Positions 1 to 7,687 of a stretch of DNA of 17,938 bases are shown one piece after another (the first letter of the stretch is position 1; every line of letters starts with the position of its first letter). Source of the stretch: CTSoil-075 sp964292325 (GTDB lineage: Bacteria; Bacillota; Negativicutes; DSM-13327); NCBI GenBank assembly GCA_964292325.1, contig CAXYVG010000077.1:1-17938 (forward strand). The letters run 5' to 3'. The notes beneath the pieces are model-generated. The model did no database searches. It saw only the letters and a program-made list of their open reading frames with translations, and was not told the origin of the DNA. The position numbers and the translations under genes are program-made.

Positions 1-352
1 TTTCGTTAGTTTGATCAATCGTTTGTTGCATTTCAGCGAGAATCGCTTCTTTACCTTTTAACATACCCTCGTTATATCCTTGCTGATATCCTTCTTGATG
101 ACCTGTATCATATGCTTGCTGCTTAGTGAGTTCTGCTTGTTGATTCGCCTCAGACAAACAACGTTCTGTTTGTGCCTTAGCTTCCTCAATCATAGTTGCA
201 ATTTTTTCATTCGCGGCAACCATCAAATCATCAATAATAGTTGTTTCCACAATAGCAGAAGAAGGAATTTCTTGCTCTTCTTCCACCAGTAAATTGCGAT
301 CAATCACGATCGGATCATTCTGCATGCACACATACTTTATAATCTTAGACAA
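1..352 (-). CDS. fliH: Flagellar assembly protein FliH, N-terminal part (cut by window edge)
   Basis: FliH is the cytoplasmic stator-like regulator of the flagellar export ATPase FliI. About 117 codons are visible and the frame runs open off the left edge, so this is the N-terminal half of a protein usually near 230-270 residues. The translation has a long charged helical region ending in stacked GxxxG-type repeats (GHQEGYQQGYNEGMLKG), the hallmark of FliH. I place the start at a TTG at 352-350, giving MSKIIKYV, because GGGG lies about nine bases upstream and the MSxIIK opening is, as I recall, common in FliH. This overlaps the fliG end by 8 bases, implying translational coupling. An internal ATG at 325 (MQNDPIV) lacks a good ribosome site. 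Identity is secure; the start is moderately sure. Confidence 0.88.
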   Translation of the reverse strand, partial: MSKIIKYVCMQNDPIVIDRNLLVEEEQEIPSSAIVETTIIDDLMVAANEKIATMIEEAKAQTERCLSEANQQAELTKQQAYDTGHQEGYQQGYNEGMLKGKEAILAEMQQTIDQTNE

Positions 353-1355
353 TGATCTCGTCCCCTTTACCACGTGCCACAACGATTTCACCAGACTCCT
401 CAAGACGACGGATCACATTAACAATTTTTTGTTGTGCTTCTTCTACATCGCGAATTCGCACAGGTCCCATATATTCAATTTCTTCACGCAACATTTCGGC
501 TGCACGCTTTGACATATTTTTGTATATCTTTCCCGATACCTCAGCAGAAGAAGCCTTAAGTGCCAATGCCAATTCTTTACTATCAATCTCACGTAATACC
601 AATTGCAACGATCTATCATCCAGTAAAACAAGATCTTCAAATACAAACATACGACGCTTAATCTCTTCAGCAAGTTCGGGATCTTGTACTTCTAAATTTT
701 CAATAATAGTTCGCTCAGTGGTACGATCCACTCTGTTTAATACTTCAACAATCGCATCTACCCCACCTGCAGCCGTAAAATCCTGAGTAACAAGAGAGGA
801 TAGTTTGCGCTCTAAGATGCGTTCCACATCTTTGAGCACATCGGGAGATGTACGATCCATTGTTGCAATTCGTTTCGCTACATCCACTTGCCGATCCGCT
901 GGCAATGAAGATAAAATCACTCCTGATTGTTCAGGTTGTAAATAAGACATAATGAGCGCAATCGTTTGTGGGTGCTCATTTTGAATAAAATTGAGTAGTT
1001 GAGCAGGATCCGTTTTACGAGCAAAATCGAAAGGTCTGATTTGTAGGCTCGATGTCAATCTATTGATAATAGCAACTGCTTTTTCTGAACCTAAGGCTTT
1101 CTCTAATACTTCACGTGCATAGTCAAGCCCACCACTAGAAATATACTCATTCGCCATAAGCATTTGATAAAACTCAGTTAACACTGCATCCTTTTGTTCT
1201 TGAGGGACCTTGCGTTGATTTGCAATTTCAAGAGTTATCTTATCTATTTCTTCTTCACGTAAATGTTTGAAAATTTCCGATGACATATCAGGGCCAAGTG
1301 TGATTAACAAAATAGCCGCTTTTTGCTTATTGGTCAATTCATTCGACTGATACAT
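345..1355 (-). CDS. fliG: Flagellar motor switch protein FliG
   Basis: FliG is the rotor protein of the C-ring switch: it binds the FliF MS-ring through its N-terminal domain and meets the stator through its C-terminal domain. The 336-residue product has normal family length. Visible landmarks are the EHPQT motif at about 127-131, a GGVDAI linker near 187-192, the MFVFEDL segment at 236-242 and the C-terminal charged torque helix around 250-267 (DRSLQLVLREIDSKELALALK region) holding the Arg and Asp residues used with MotA. The tail resembles that of Thermotoga FliG. ATG at 1355 follows GAGGAGGG at good spacing. It lies 23 bases after fliF and overlaps fliH, so it is mid-operon. Nothing appears broken. 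Confidence 0.98.
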   Translation of the reverse strand: MYQSNELTNKQKAAILLITLGPDMSSEIFKHLREEEIDKITLEIANQRKVPQEQKDAVLTEFYQMLMANEYISSGGLDYAREVLEKALGSEKAVAIINRLTSSLQIRPFDFARKTDPAQLLNFIQNEHPQTIALIMSYLQPEQSGVILSSLPADRQVDVAKRIATMDRTSPDVLKDVERILERKLSSLVTQDFTAAGGVDAIVEVLNRVDRTTERTIIENLEVQDPELAEEIKRRMFVFEDLVLLDDRSLQLVLREIDSKELALALKASSAEVSGKIYKNMSKRAAEMLREEIEYMGPVRIRDVEEAQQKIVNVIRRLEESGEIVVARGKGDEIIV

Positions 1356-1378
1356 ACAATCCCTCCTCTCAAGTTACT

Positions 1379-2938
1379 CTATTCCTCTGACAACCACGTT
1401 CTAATTAATTGTGCTACATCGCCAGGACGGGTTTTAACAATTTTTTCAATTTCTTGGCGTTGATTTGCTCTTTCCTGTTCTTGCGGCGATAATTCTTCGC
1501 TTGCAGGATTTTCCAACTTTTCTGCTGCCGCTGCAGCTGTTTCTGCTTCGGTCGCTTCCATAGCGATTTTTTCCATTTCCTCTTGTTGGCGACGTTTTCT
1601 CATACGAACAACATAGAGAATTGCTAAAATCACCAATACAATCAATGCAATTTTTAGCCATAACGCTTGTTTCTGTTGATTTTCTAAATCTTGTTCTTCT
1701 TTTCGTTGCTTATCAAGAAGATCCGTATTAAAGGAGATACTCTCTACCGATACCGTATCACCTCTAGCTGTATTTACACCAATTGCCGAAGCTACAGTCT
1801 TGGCAATACTATCCTGTTGAACTTTATTAATACTAGCATCCACTAATACCGCTACTGTCAGCCTCTTTACAGATCCTGGTGTAGCTACAACTTTTTCTTT
1901 GGTTTCATTAATTTCATAATTACGGGTTACTTCTTTTTTCTCATAATTCGATTGTTGAGGAGTATTATTCGTTACATACCCCGGAATATTCGAAGTGGTT
2001 CCTGGAACCCCTCCAGTATTTGATGAAGTTCCTTTAAAAGTCTCATTCAGATCCTGAGAACTTCGTATAATACCTTTATCATCAACTACAGGCTCAAAAA
2101 CTTGTCGATCGACCGTTCGTTGGTCAAAACTAAGTTCAACATTCACTCGCGCTGCAGCTTTATTCGGGCCCAATACCTGTTCTAGTAAAGACTGTATATT
2201 TTTTTGCAAATCTTCTTGTACTTTCTTAGTCATCTCAATTTGCGTCAATGTATTACCAGCCCCAGCTAGTCCTAAGCCATCATTTTGATCATTCAGTACG
2301 TGAGCCATCTGATCAATAACCGTTACATTCTCCGCTTTTAGTCCTTGAATACTATGAGCTACCAAATTAACGACACCTTTGATTTGCTCTTTGGTTAGTT
2401 GAGAAGAAGGGCGCAATTTTAGCATAATAGAAGCCGTTGCTGGCTTTTCATTTTTCTTATATAGACTATCTTCCGATAGTACAATATGCACTCTCGCCTT
2501 TTCTACCTCTGGCATTTGCTCAATAGTACGTGCCAATTCACCTTGCAGTGCTTGCACTAAGTTTACCTTATTTTGAAACTCCGTCGCACCAAACTTACTT
2601 TGCTCAAATATTTCAAAACCTTTATTTCCTCGTGGTAAACCTTGACTAGCTAATTCTAACCGGATGCGATACACATCCTTTGACTGAACCATAATCGCAC
2701 TACCATTCGCAGCAATTTCATGATTCACTTTCATTTCTTTCAGTTTTCCTACAATCTCACCAGCATCTTTTGATTCTAAATCCGTAAATAACGGTACTAA
2801 ATCGGGGCGACTCCCCCACCAAAAACTCCACGCTAAAACGACTGTGACTATAAGTATGGCTGAACCTAGAATCATATACTTTTCTTTTTTGCCTAAGTTT
2901 TGCCATAAGCGTAGAGACTTTTCTTTCCAATTGCCCAT
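1379..2938 (-). CDS. fliF: Flagellar MS-ring protein FliF
   Basis: FliF oligomerises in the cytoplasmic membrane to form the MS-ring on which the rotor and export gate are built. The product has an N-terminal membrane helix at about residues 21-41, YscJ/FliF ring-building domains (the HIVLSEDSLY segment near 141-150 is typical), a Ser/Thr/Asn/Gly-rich low-complexity middle, a second membrane helix near 427-444, and an acidic, charged cytoplasmic tail ending in DVAQLIRTWLSEE, the FliG-binding segment. Length 519 residues is normal. I chose ATG 2938 (MGNWKEKS) because AAAGGGTGG lies just upstream; a GTG at 2947 in the same frame would add three residues but falls inside that ribosome site. It follows fliE and precedes fliG in one operon. 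Confidence 0.97.
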   Translation of the reverse strand: MGNWKEKSLRLWQNLGKKEKYMILGSAILIVTVVLAWSFWWGSRPDLVPLFTDLESKDAGEIVGKLKEMKVNHEIAANGSAIMVQSKDVYRIRLELASQGLPRGNKGFEIFEQSKFGATEFQNKVNLVQALQGELARTIEQMPEVEKARVHIVLSEDSLYKKNEKPATASIMLKLRPSSQLTKEQIKGVVNLVAHSIQGLKAENVTVIDQMAHVLNDQNDGLGLAGAGNTLTQIEMTKKVQEDLQKNIQSLLEQVLGPNKAAARVNVELSFDQRTVDRQVFEPVVDDKGIIRSSQDLNETFKGTSSNTGGVPGTTSNIPGYVTNNTPQQSNYEKKEVTRNYEINETKEKVVATPGSVKRLTVAVLVDASINKVQQDSIAKTVASAIGVNTARGDTVSVESISFNTDLLDKQRKEEQDLENQQKQALWLKIALIVLVILAILYVVRMRKRRQQEEMEKIAMEATEAETAAAAAEKLENPASEELSPQEQERANQRQEIEKIVKTRPGDVAQLIRTWLSEE

Positions 2939-2974
2939 CGTCTCCACCCTTTCAAATTACCAGAATTTTCATAT

Positions 2975-3274
2975 TTACACCTGCATACGCATAACTTCTT
3001 GATATGCATCGATCATTTTATTACGTACTTGCATTGTTAATTGCAACGATATATTAGCCTTTTCCGTAGCAATTGTTACTTGCGAAACATCTTGGAGTTT
3101 ACCTGCTGCCAAATCAAAAGATGCCTGTGATGAATCGTGTTGTAATTTATTCACTTCACCAAGAGCATCCGTCAAAAATTCACCAAAATTCTTATTCCCA
3201 GCACTCTCTAATTGTAAGGTTTTACTACTTGCCGTAGAAGTGACCGGTGTTAATGCAAGCGCTTCAATACGCAT
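2975..3274 (-). CDS. fliE: Flagellar hook-basal body protein FliE
   Basis: FliE is the small rod-base protein that joins the MS-ring to the proximal rod and is exported by the flagellar type III system. The 99-residue product has normal length, an N-terminal Ser/Thr-rich half, then the conserved amphipathic helix, and ends with the diagnostic MIDAYQEVMRMQV. There is no cleavable signal peptide, as expected for an export-gate substrate. ATG 3274 follows AAGGAGAG at seven bases. It sits 14 bases after flgC and upstream of fliF in the usual flgB-flgC-fliE-fliF order. Confidence 0.97.
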   Translation of the reverse strand: MRIEALALTPVTSTASSKTLQLESAGNKNFGEFLTDALGEVNKLQHDSSQASFDLAAGKLQDVSQVTIATEKANISLQLTMQVRNKMIDAYQEVMRMQV

Positions 3275-3288
3275 TGTTCACTCTCCTT

Positions 3289-3723
3289 TTATTTTCCTAT
3301 CTCTAATGCTTTAAGGGCCATACTTTTCGCCGCATTGATAACTGTTACATTAGCCTCATAAGATCGAGTGGAGCTAATCATATCGACCATCTCACTTACA
3401 ACATTAACATTAGGCATTTCGACATAACCTTCTTTATTCGCATCTGGGTGAGCAGGATCATATACCTTTTTAGTTGGTGAAGTATCTTTTTGAATCCCTG
3501 TCACTCGAACCCCATTACCCGTTTGTAATTGTTGCGATAAGACTTGAGAAAAACTCGCTTCATTTTCTCTTGGTGCAAACACAACCATTTGTCGGCGATA
3601 AGGTCCGCCCTCCGCTGTACGAGTCGTATTAACATTAGCAATATTATTTGAAATCACATCCATGCGAAGCCTTTCAGCTGTTAAACCAGATGCAGCTGCA
3701 TCAATCGCACCAAACATTCCCAT
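3289..3723 (-). CDS. flgC: Flagellar basal-body rod protein FlgC
   Basis: FlgC is a proximal rod component assembled outside the cytoplasmic membrane after export through the flagellar apparatus. The product opens with MGMFGAIDAAASGLTAERLR followed by the rod-family signature SNNIANVNT near residues 26-34, and ends with the ARSYEANV-like heptad segment (TRSYEANVTVINAAKSMA) that forms the C-terminal helix of rod proteins. Length is 144 residues. I prefer ATG 3723; a TTG at 3729, directly after the flgB stop, would add two residues and is only four bases from GGGAG, so the choice is not certain. It follows flgB within a few bases, implying coupled translation. Confidence 0.96.
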   Translation of the reverse strand: MGMFGAIDAAASGLTAERLRMDVISNNIANVNTTRTAEGGPYRRQMVVFAPRENEASFSQVLSQQLQTGNGVRVTGIQKDTSPTKKVYDPAHPDANKEGYVEMPNVNVVSEMVDMISSTRSYEANVTVINAAKSMALKALEIGK

Positions 3724-3729
3724 ACTCAA

Positions 3730-4140
3730 TTATCTCCCTTCTTTAATAGCCGACTTAATAGTTGAAAAATAACTACTCACTTGCTGCGCTACAGCATTAT
3801 AATATATACTATTTTTCGCTAAACTAGCCATTTCAACATCAATATCTACATTACTACCATCAGTTCGGACTGAAGTATTGCCGACAACATTAATTGTTGG
3901 AGTAGGAATTGTTTTTTGTTGCAGAGGCAGATGTCGCTCATTCGTTTGGAACATCGATAACTTATCAGTATCTATAGCACTTTGTAATAAATCCTCAAAT
4001 ACTACTTCACTTTTTTTATAACCAGGTGTGTTTACATTCGCAATATTATTACTTATTACTTTTTGTCGAAGCGAGGACGCTGACAAAGCTTGTTCTAACA
4101 CCGCAATACGCGGTGACGAGACAATTGAATTTAACACCAT
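3730..4140 (-). CDS. flgB: Flagellar basal-body rod protein FlgB
   Basis: FlgB is the most membrane-proximal rod protein, and here the first gene of the flagellar operon. The 136-residue product contains the rod-family N-terminal motif SNNIANVNTPGYK at about residues 30-42, and a C-terminal helix (NSIYYNAVAQQVSSYFSTIKSAI) typical of FlgB. ATG 4140 is preceded by AGGAGGGG, close to the start codon. Upstream lies a 417-base non-coding stretch and then the codY terminator, so flgB probably has its own promoter rather than depending on read-through from codY. Confidence 0.96.
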   Translation of the reverse strand: MVLNSIVSSPRIAVLEQALSASSLRQKVISNNIANVNTPGYKKSEVVFEDLLQSAIDTDKLSMFQTNERHLPLQQKTIPTPTINVVGNTSVRTDGSNVDIDVEMASLAKNSIYYNAVAQQVSSYFSTIKSAIKEGR

Positions 4141-4557
4141 ACCCCTCCTATAAGTCTTTATTTATATAAATGCTTTAGATTTTTATGCATAGAACATACC
4201 GATTCATAAACAATGAATTCTACATAACTCGCAGAATTCCTTTATAAAAAACAAAATTAGGAGCTTTTTGTTACATGCATATATGAAATAGGACAAAAGT
4301 CCATAAAATTATGGTATAATATCTTAGTTTTGGGGTTAATATCGTCAAATATCCTTAATTTCATATCAAATTCACTTATTTTTACCTATAAATACCCATA
4401 ATTATCCATTCTTAATAGTAGTTTATAAAAATTATATCACGTTTTCTGTGCAATTAATGTCGTTTTATGTAAAAGCTTTCCTTTTAAAGAAACAATTGCA
4501 CAAACATCTCTACTGATTTATTCTTACGCATCCGTATAATTCAATCGGCAGCAACCT
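4141..4557 (-). promoter_or_regulatory. Long upstream region of the flagellar operon
   Basis: No gene is seen in this AT-rich stretch. On the minus strand a TGATATAAT extended -10 lies at 4431-4439, with no good -35, and could start a leader of roughly 285 bases. Nearer flgB, GAATTCT/AGAATTC form a perfect 7-base inverted repeat (4215-4221 with 4233-4239), and an overlapping alternative pairs 4202-4207 with 4213-4218; the two cannot form together. A small hairpin GGAC/GTCC is at 4291-4302. I found no convincing sigma-D (sigma-28) or sigma-54 promoter. The promoter call is weak. Confidence 0.3.
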
Positions 4558-4605
4558 AAAAAGAGGGGAGCTATTGGCATATATAGCCAGCAGCTCCCCT
4601 CTTTT
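4558..4605 (-). terminator. Intrinsic terminator after codY
   Basis: A perfect stem pairs GAGGGGAGCT (4563-4572) with AGCTCCCCTC (4592-4601), extended by A/T pairs, with a small inner TGGC/GCCA stem. On the minus strand the stem is followed by a run of U, so it ends the hslVU-codY transcript, 10 bases after the codY stop. The A-run on the other side would let it work in both directions. Confidence 0.93.
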
Positions 4606-4615
4606 AATAATACTA

Positions 4616-5392
4616 TTATTTTTTAAGTTTCTTTAATTCATCGAAAAGACGATCGTTTAATACTTTAATAAACGTCCCCTTCATACCTAACGATTTAGAT
4701 TCAATAACCCCAGCACTTTCAAATTTACGCAATGCATTGACAATAACAGAACGAGTAATACCTACACGATCAGCAATTTTACTTGCAACTAGTAAACCTT
4801 CATTCCCATCTAATTCATTTAAGATATGTATTACAGCTTCCAATTCCGAATAGGAAAGAGTGCCAAGAGCAACTTGTACTGTGGCTTTTTTCCGCGCTTC
4901 TTCTTCAATCTTTCCACTACGGTCTCTTAGAATTTCCATCCCTACAACCGTAGCACCATATTCAGCCAAAATTAAATCATCAGGACTAAACTCAGCGTGA
5001 AACTTAGCTACAATTAGAGTTCCAATTCGTTCACCTACACCATGAATGGGAACAATCGTCGTAAATTTATCATTAAACAAACATGAAGTTCCATCACTAA
5101 AGGAACACATTCCACCTTCAAGGCTCAAATTAGGGGAAGTCTCATTAATTCTAAGCAACCACTCTACATATCTTTCAGGGAAACAGCCTTGCAATAACAC
5201 TTTATCACGCATCAAATCACATTCAAAATTGTCCACCAAGGCATAACCAAACAAAGTACCATCTTTACTAACAATATATATATTAGCGCCCATTACCGTA
5301 CTAAGAAGATTGGATATTTCATCGTATTCCACTTTTTCGGATTTTTGTAATAATTTATTAATTTTGCGAGTACGTTCTAATAACGATATCAT
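4616..5392 (-). CDS. codY: GTP- and branched-chain amino acid-sensing global regulator CodY
   Basis: CodY is the Firmicutes pleiotropic repressor that binds DNA when isoleucine/leucine/valine and GTP are plentiful, controlling nitrogen metabolism, motility and competence among others. The product has an N-terminal GAF ligand domain (about 1-155; conserved FPERY, LILAEYGATVVGMEILR) and a C-terminal winged helix whose recognition region ASKIADRVGITRSVIVNALR at 203-222 is nearly identical to that of B. subtilis. I chose ATG 5392 (MISLLERTRKIN): it gives 258 residues, matching the family, and follows AAAGGTGG. Upstream in-frame ATGs (5413, 5425) overlap that ribosome site and would add a non-homologous tail. 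It lies 39 bases after hslU and ends at a strong terminator. Confidence 0.97.
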   Translation of the reverse strand: MISLLERTRKINKLLQKSEKVEYDEISNLLSTVMGANIYIVSKDGTLFGYALVDNFECDLMRDKVLLQGCFPERYVEWLLRINETSPNLSLEGGMCSFSDGTSCLFNDKFTTIVPIHGVGERIGTLIVAKFHAEFSPDDLILAEYGATVVGMEILRDRSGKIEEEARKKATVQVALGTLSYSELEAVIHILNELDGNEGLLVASKIADRVGITRSVIVNALRKFESAGVIESKSLGMKGTFIKVLNDRLFDELKKLKK

Positions 5393-5431
5393 ATTATATT
5401 TTCCACCTTTCATTAGGTTTTTCAACCTATA

Positions 5432-6835
5432 TTATAAAATAAAATGACTTAAATCTTGATTGGTCACAATATGTGACAATTTTTCATTTACATATTGTTC
5501 ATTAATCTCAACGTTTTCTTCTACTATATCAGGTGCCTCAAAAGCTAAATCTTCCAATAACTTCTCTAGAATCGTATGTAAACGCCTAGCACCAATATTT
5601 TCAGTTTGCTCATTTACTTCAAAAGCAATATCCGCTAATTTATCAATCGCATCTGCAGTAAATGTAATTTTTATATTTTCAGTTCCTAATAAACTAATAT
5701 ATTGTTTGATCAATGCATTCGCTGGTTCTGTCAAGATTTGTTTAAAATCATCTCTCGACAAATTAGTTAATTCTACTCGGATCGGGAATCGCCCTTGTAA
5801 TTCCGGAATGAGTTCCGATGGCTTAGTGGTATGAAAAGCCCCTGCTGCCATAAATAAAATATGATCCGTCTTGATCGATCCATATTTTGTCGCCACCGTT
5901 GAACCTTCAACAATAGGTAGAATATCACGTTGTACCCCTTCTCTTGATACATCCTGCCCCGAAGAATGATCACGCCCAACAATCTTATCAATCTCATCAA
6001 GAAAAATGATGCCAGAATTTTCAGCTAAATCAAGAGCCACCATTACAACTTCATCCATATCAATCAGCTTTTGCGCTTCTTCCTGAACAAGCACCTTACG
6101 AGCGTCTCGTACTGTTATTTTACGTTTTTTTTGTTTCTTTGGCAAGAAACTCCCCAACATATCCTGAATATTTATGCCCATTTCTTCAATACTGGCCCCA
6201 GAAAAGACCCCCAACATAGGATTTGCATTATCTTCTACTATTATTTCAATAAATTCATCTTCTAACTCACCATTTTTTAAACGGGTTTGCCAATATTCAC
6301 GACTGTCGTTAATAGCAGGAATATCTTCAACCGGAATATGATTCTGCTGTGTTTCATTCGTTGAAGAAGCACCACCAAATAATATTTCAAAAGGATTGCG
6401 TGCAGATTCTTTTTTTGTTGTTGGCAGGAAAAAGTCTAAAATACGTTCTTCCGCAAATTCATGTGCTTTATCAGCCACTTCCAACATTTTTTGTTGTTTC
6501 ACCATACGAATGGCGATCTCCACTAAATCACGAACCATCGACTCGACATCACGTCCCACATATCCAACTTCCGTAAATTTAGTAGCTTCTACTTTTACAA
6601 AAGGTGCATTGACCAATTTGGCCAAACGACGTGCAATCTCTGTTTTTCCTACACCCGTAGGACCAATCATCAATATATTTTTAGGAATTATCTCATCTTT
6701 TAGGTCAGCAGATAATTGTTTACTACGCCAGCGATTCCGCAAAGCAACTGCTACTGATTTTTTCGCCTGCTTTTGTCCTACAATATATTTATCTAATTCC
6801 CTTACAATTTGTTTAGGTGTCATTTCAGTCAACAT
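5432..6835 (-). CDS. hslU: HslUV protease ATPase subunit HslU (ClpY/CodX)
   Basis: HslU is the AAA+ hexamer that unfolds substrates and feeds them to the HslV peptidase. Counting from the first possible start at 6841, the Walker A GPTGVGKT is at 60-67, the pore loop GYVGRDVE at 93-100, an inserted I-domain spans roughly 110-240, Walker B GIIFLDEID is at 277-285, and the C-terminal AAA+ region has TENIGARRLHTI followed by the DLSHFIL tail that docks into HslV. Total length, about 467, is normal for Firmicutes. Three start codons lie in tandem (GTG 6841, ATG 6838, ATG 6835); ATG 6835 has the best spacing from GAGGAG. The start abuts or overlaps the hslV stop, so the two are translationally coupled. 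Confidence 0.97.
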   Translation of the reverse strand: MLTEMTPKQIVRELDKYIVGQKQAKKSVAVALRNRWRSKQLSADLKDEIIPKNILMIGPTGVGKTEIARRLAKLVNAPFVKVEATKFTEVGYVGRDVESMVRDLVEIAIRMVKQQKMLEVADKAHEFAEERILDFFLPTTKKESARNPFEILFGGASSTNETQQNHIPVEDIPAINDSREYWQTRLKNGELEDEFIEIIVEDNANPMLGVFSGASIEEMGINIQDMLGSFLPKKQKKRKITVRDARKVLVQEEAQKLIDMDEVVMVALDLAENSGIIFLDEIDKIVGRDHSSGQDVSREGVQRDILPIVEGSTVATKYGSIKTDHILFMAAGAFHTTKPSELIPELQGRFPIRVELTNLSRDDFKQILTEPANALIKQYISLLGTENIKITFTADAIDKLADIAFEVNEQTENIGARRLHTILEKLLEDLAFEAPDIVEENVEINEQYVNEKLSHIVTNQDLSHFIL

Positions 6836-6837
6836 CA

Positions 6838-7380
6838 TCACTCCTCTTTTAATAGCTCTTCAACTGTAATATGGTCATTTGTGTAAACACAAATAGTTGA
6901 TGCAATTTGGAGTGCTTCTCTAACAATTTCAGGAGCAGATAAATTAGAATATTGTACTAAAGCTCGAGCAGCAGCTAGAGCGTAAGAACCACCAGAACCA
7001 ATTGCTACAACGCCATCATCCGGTTCAATTACTTCACCATTACCGGAAATAATCAACATATGTTCAGCATCCGTAACAATAAGTAATGCTTCCAAGCGCC
7101 TCAATACCCTATCCATGCGCCATTCTTTAGCTAACTCTACTGCTGCGCGCATTAAATTCCCATTAAACTCTTCTAACTTAGCCTCAAATCTACTAAACAA
7201 AGTGAAAGCATCAGCTACTGAGCCCGCAAAACCCGCTAAAACTTTACTGTGATATAAACGACGAACCTTCTTCGCATTATGTTTCATAACCGTATTGCCA
7301 CCAAATGTGACCTGTCCGTCTCCAGCAATTGCTGTTTTTCCTTGATGTTTTACAGCAATAATTGTTGTAGCATGAAACAT
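6838..7380 (-). CDS. hslV: HslUV protease peptidase subunit HslV (ClpQ/CodW)
   Basis: HslV is the proteasome-beta-like threonine peptidase that forms a double hexamer capped by HslU. Start ATG 7380 is set by GGAGG eight bases upstream; an in-frame GTG at 7389 falls inside that site. The product then begins MFHATTIIAV: aligned to other HslV proteins, Thr5 is the catalytic N-terminal nucleophile, so a four-residue leader MFHA would be removed. Conserved segments GDGQVTFG, KVLAGFAGSVADAF, AVELAKEWR and AIGSGGSYALAAARAL are present. The 180-residue length is normal. It starts the hslV-hslU-codY unit after a 307-base gap where xerC would be expected. Confidence 0.97.
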   Translation of the reverse strand: MFHATTIIAVKHQGKTAIAGDGQVTFGGNTVMKHNAKKVRRLYHSKVLAGFAGSVADAFTLFSRFEAKLEEFNGNLMRAAVELAKEWRMDRVLRRLEALLIVTDAEHMLIISGNGEVIEPDDGVVAIGSGGSYALAAARALVQYSNLSAPEIVREALQIASTICVYTNDHITVEELLKEE

Positions 7381-7687
7381 AATCACCACCTCCTACATAA
7401 TTGATATGTAACACTACATGCTTTTACTATTTTAAGGTTATATGAGGAAAAGCACCTCTCTACCATGTTGTAATTCAGCAAAATCGAGCCATCTGCATTC
7501 ATTCATTACAATGTATTGCGAGGTGTTTCTAACATGTAAACATAGTATAATTTTCCATTATTATGGTATTGATCATTCCACAATAACAAACCATACTGAA
7601 TAATACTATCACATAGAAGGATTTTTTTACTTTTCTGTCGAAATATGCAATTCAACCTATTAACTCATAGTATCACATTACTATTAA
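7381..7687 (-). promoter_or_regulatory. Non-coding leader region of hslV; place of missing xerC
   Basis: I see no gene here in either direction. On the minus strand, two nested pairings could fold the hslV leader: CACCTC with GAGGTG (7520-7525 and 7453-7458) outside TTGTAAT/ATTACAA (7505-7511 and 7468-7474). Closer to trmFO, a 12-base near-exact direct repeat ATA(C/G)TATCACAT occurs at 7603-7614 and 7667-7678. A weak promoter (TTGTTA, 18 bases, CATAAT) may lie between them. No clear terminator follows trmFO. Function is unknown. Confidence 0.4.

Noticed and set aside
352..786. 144-residue plus-strand frame opposite fliG
   Set aside because: Ser/Arg-rich antisense of the conserved FliG C-terminal domain; no independent support.
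2955..2969. Possible CodY box AATTACCAGAATTTT between fliE and fliF
   Set aside because: It matches the AATTTTCWGAAAATT consensus at only 11 of 15 positions and lies inside an operon; such matches are common in AT-rich DNA.
4315..4320. Plus-strand TGGTATAAT extended -10 in the codY-flgB gap
   Set aside because: No good -35 and no plus-strand gene to transcribe before the opposing codY terminator; probably chance.
4440..4457. Possible CodY box around GTTTTCTG upstream of flgB
   Set aside because: Only about 9 of 15 consensus positions match, too weak in this base composition.
6396..6869. 157-residue plus-strand frame opposite hslU
   Set aside because: It is antisense to the conserved HslU Walker A region and has no ribosome site or family resemblance.
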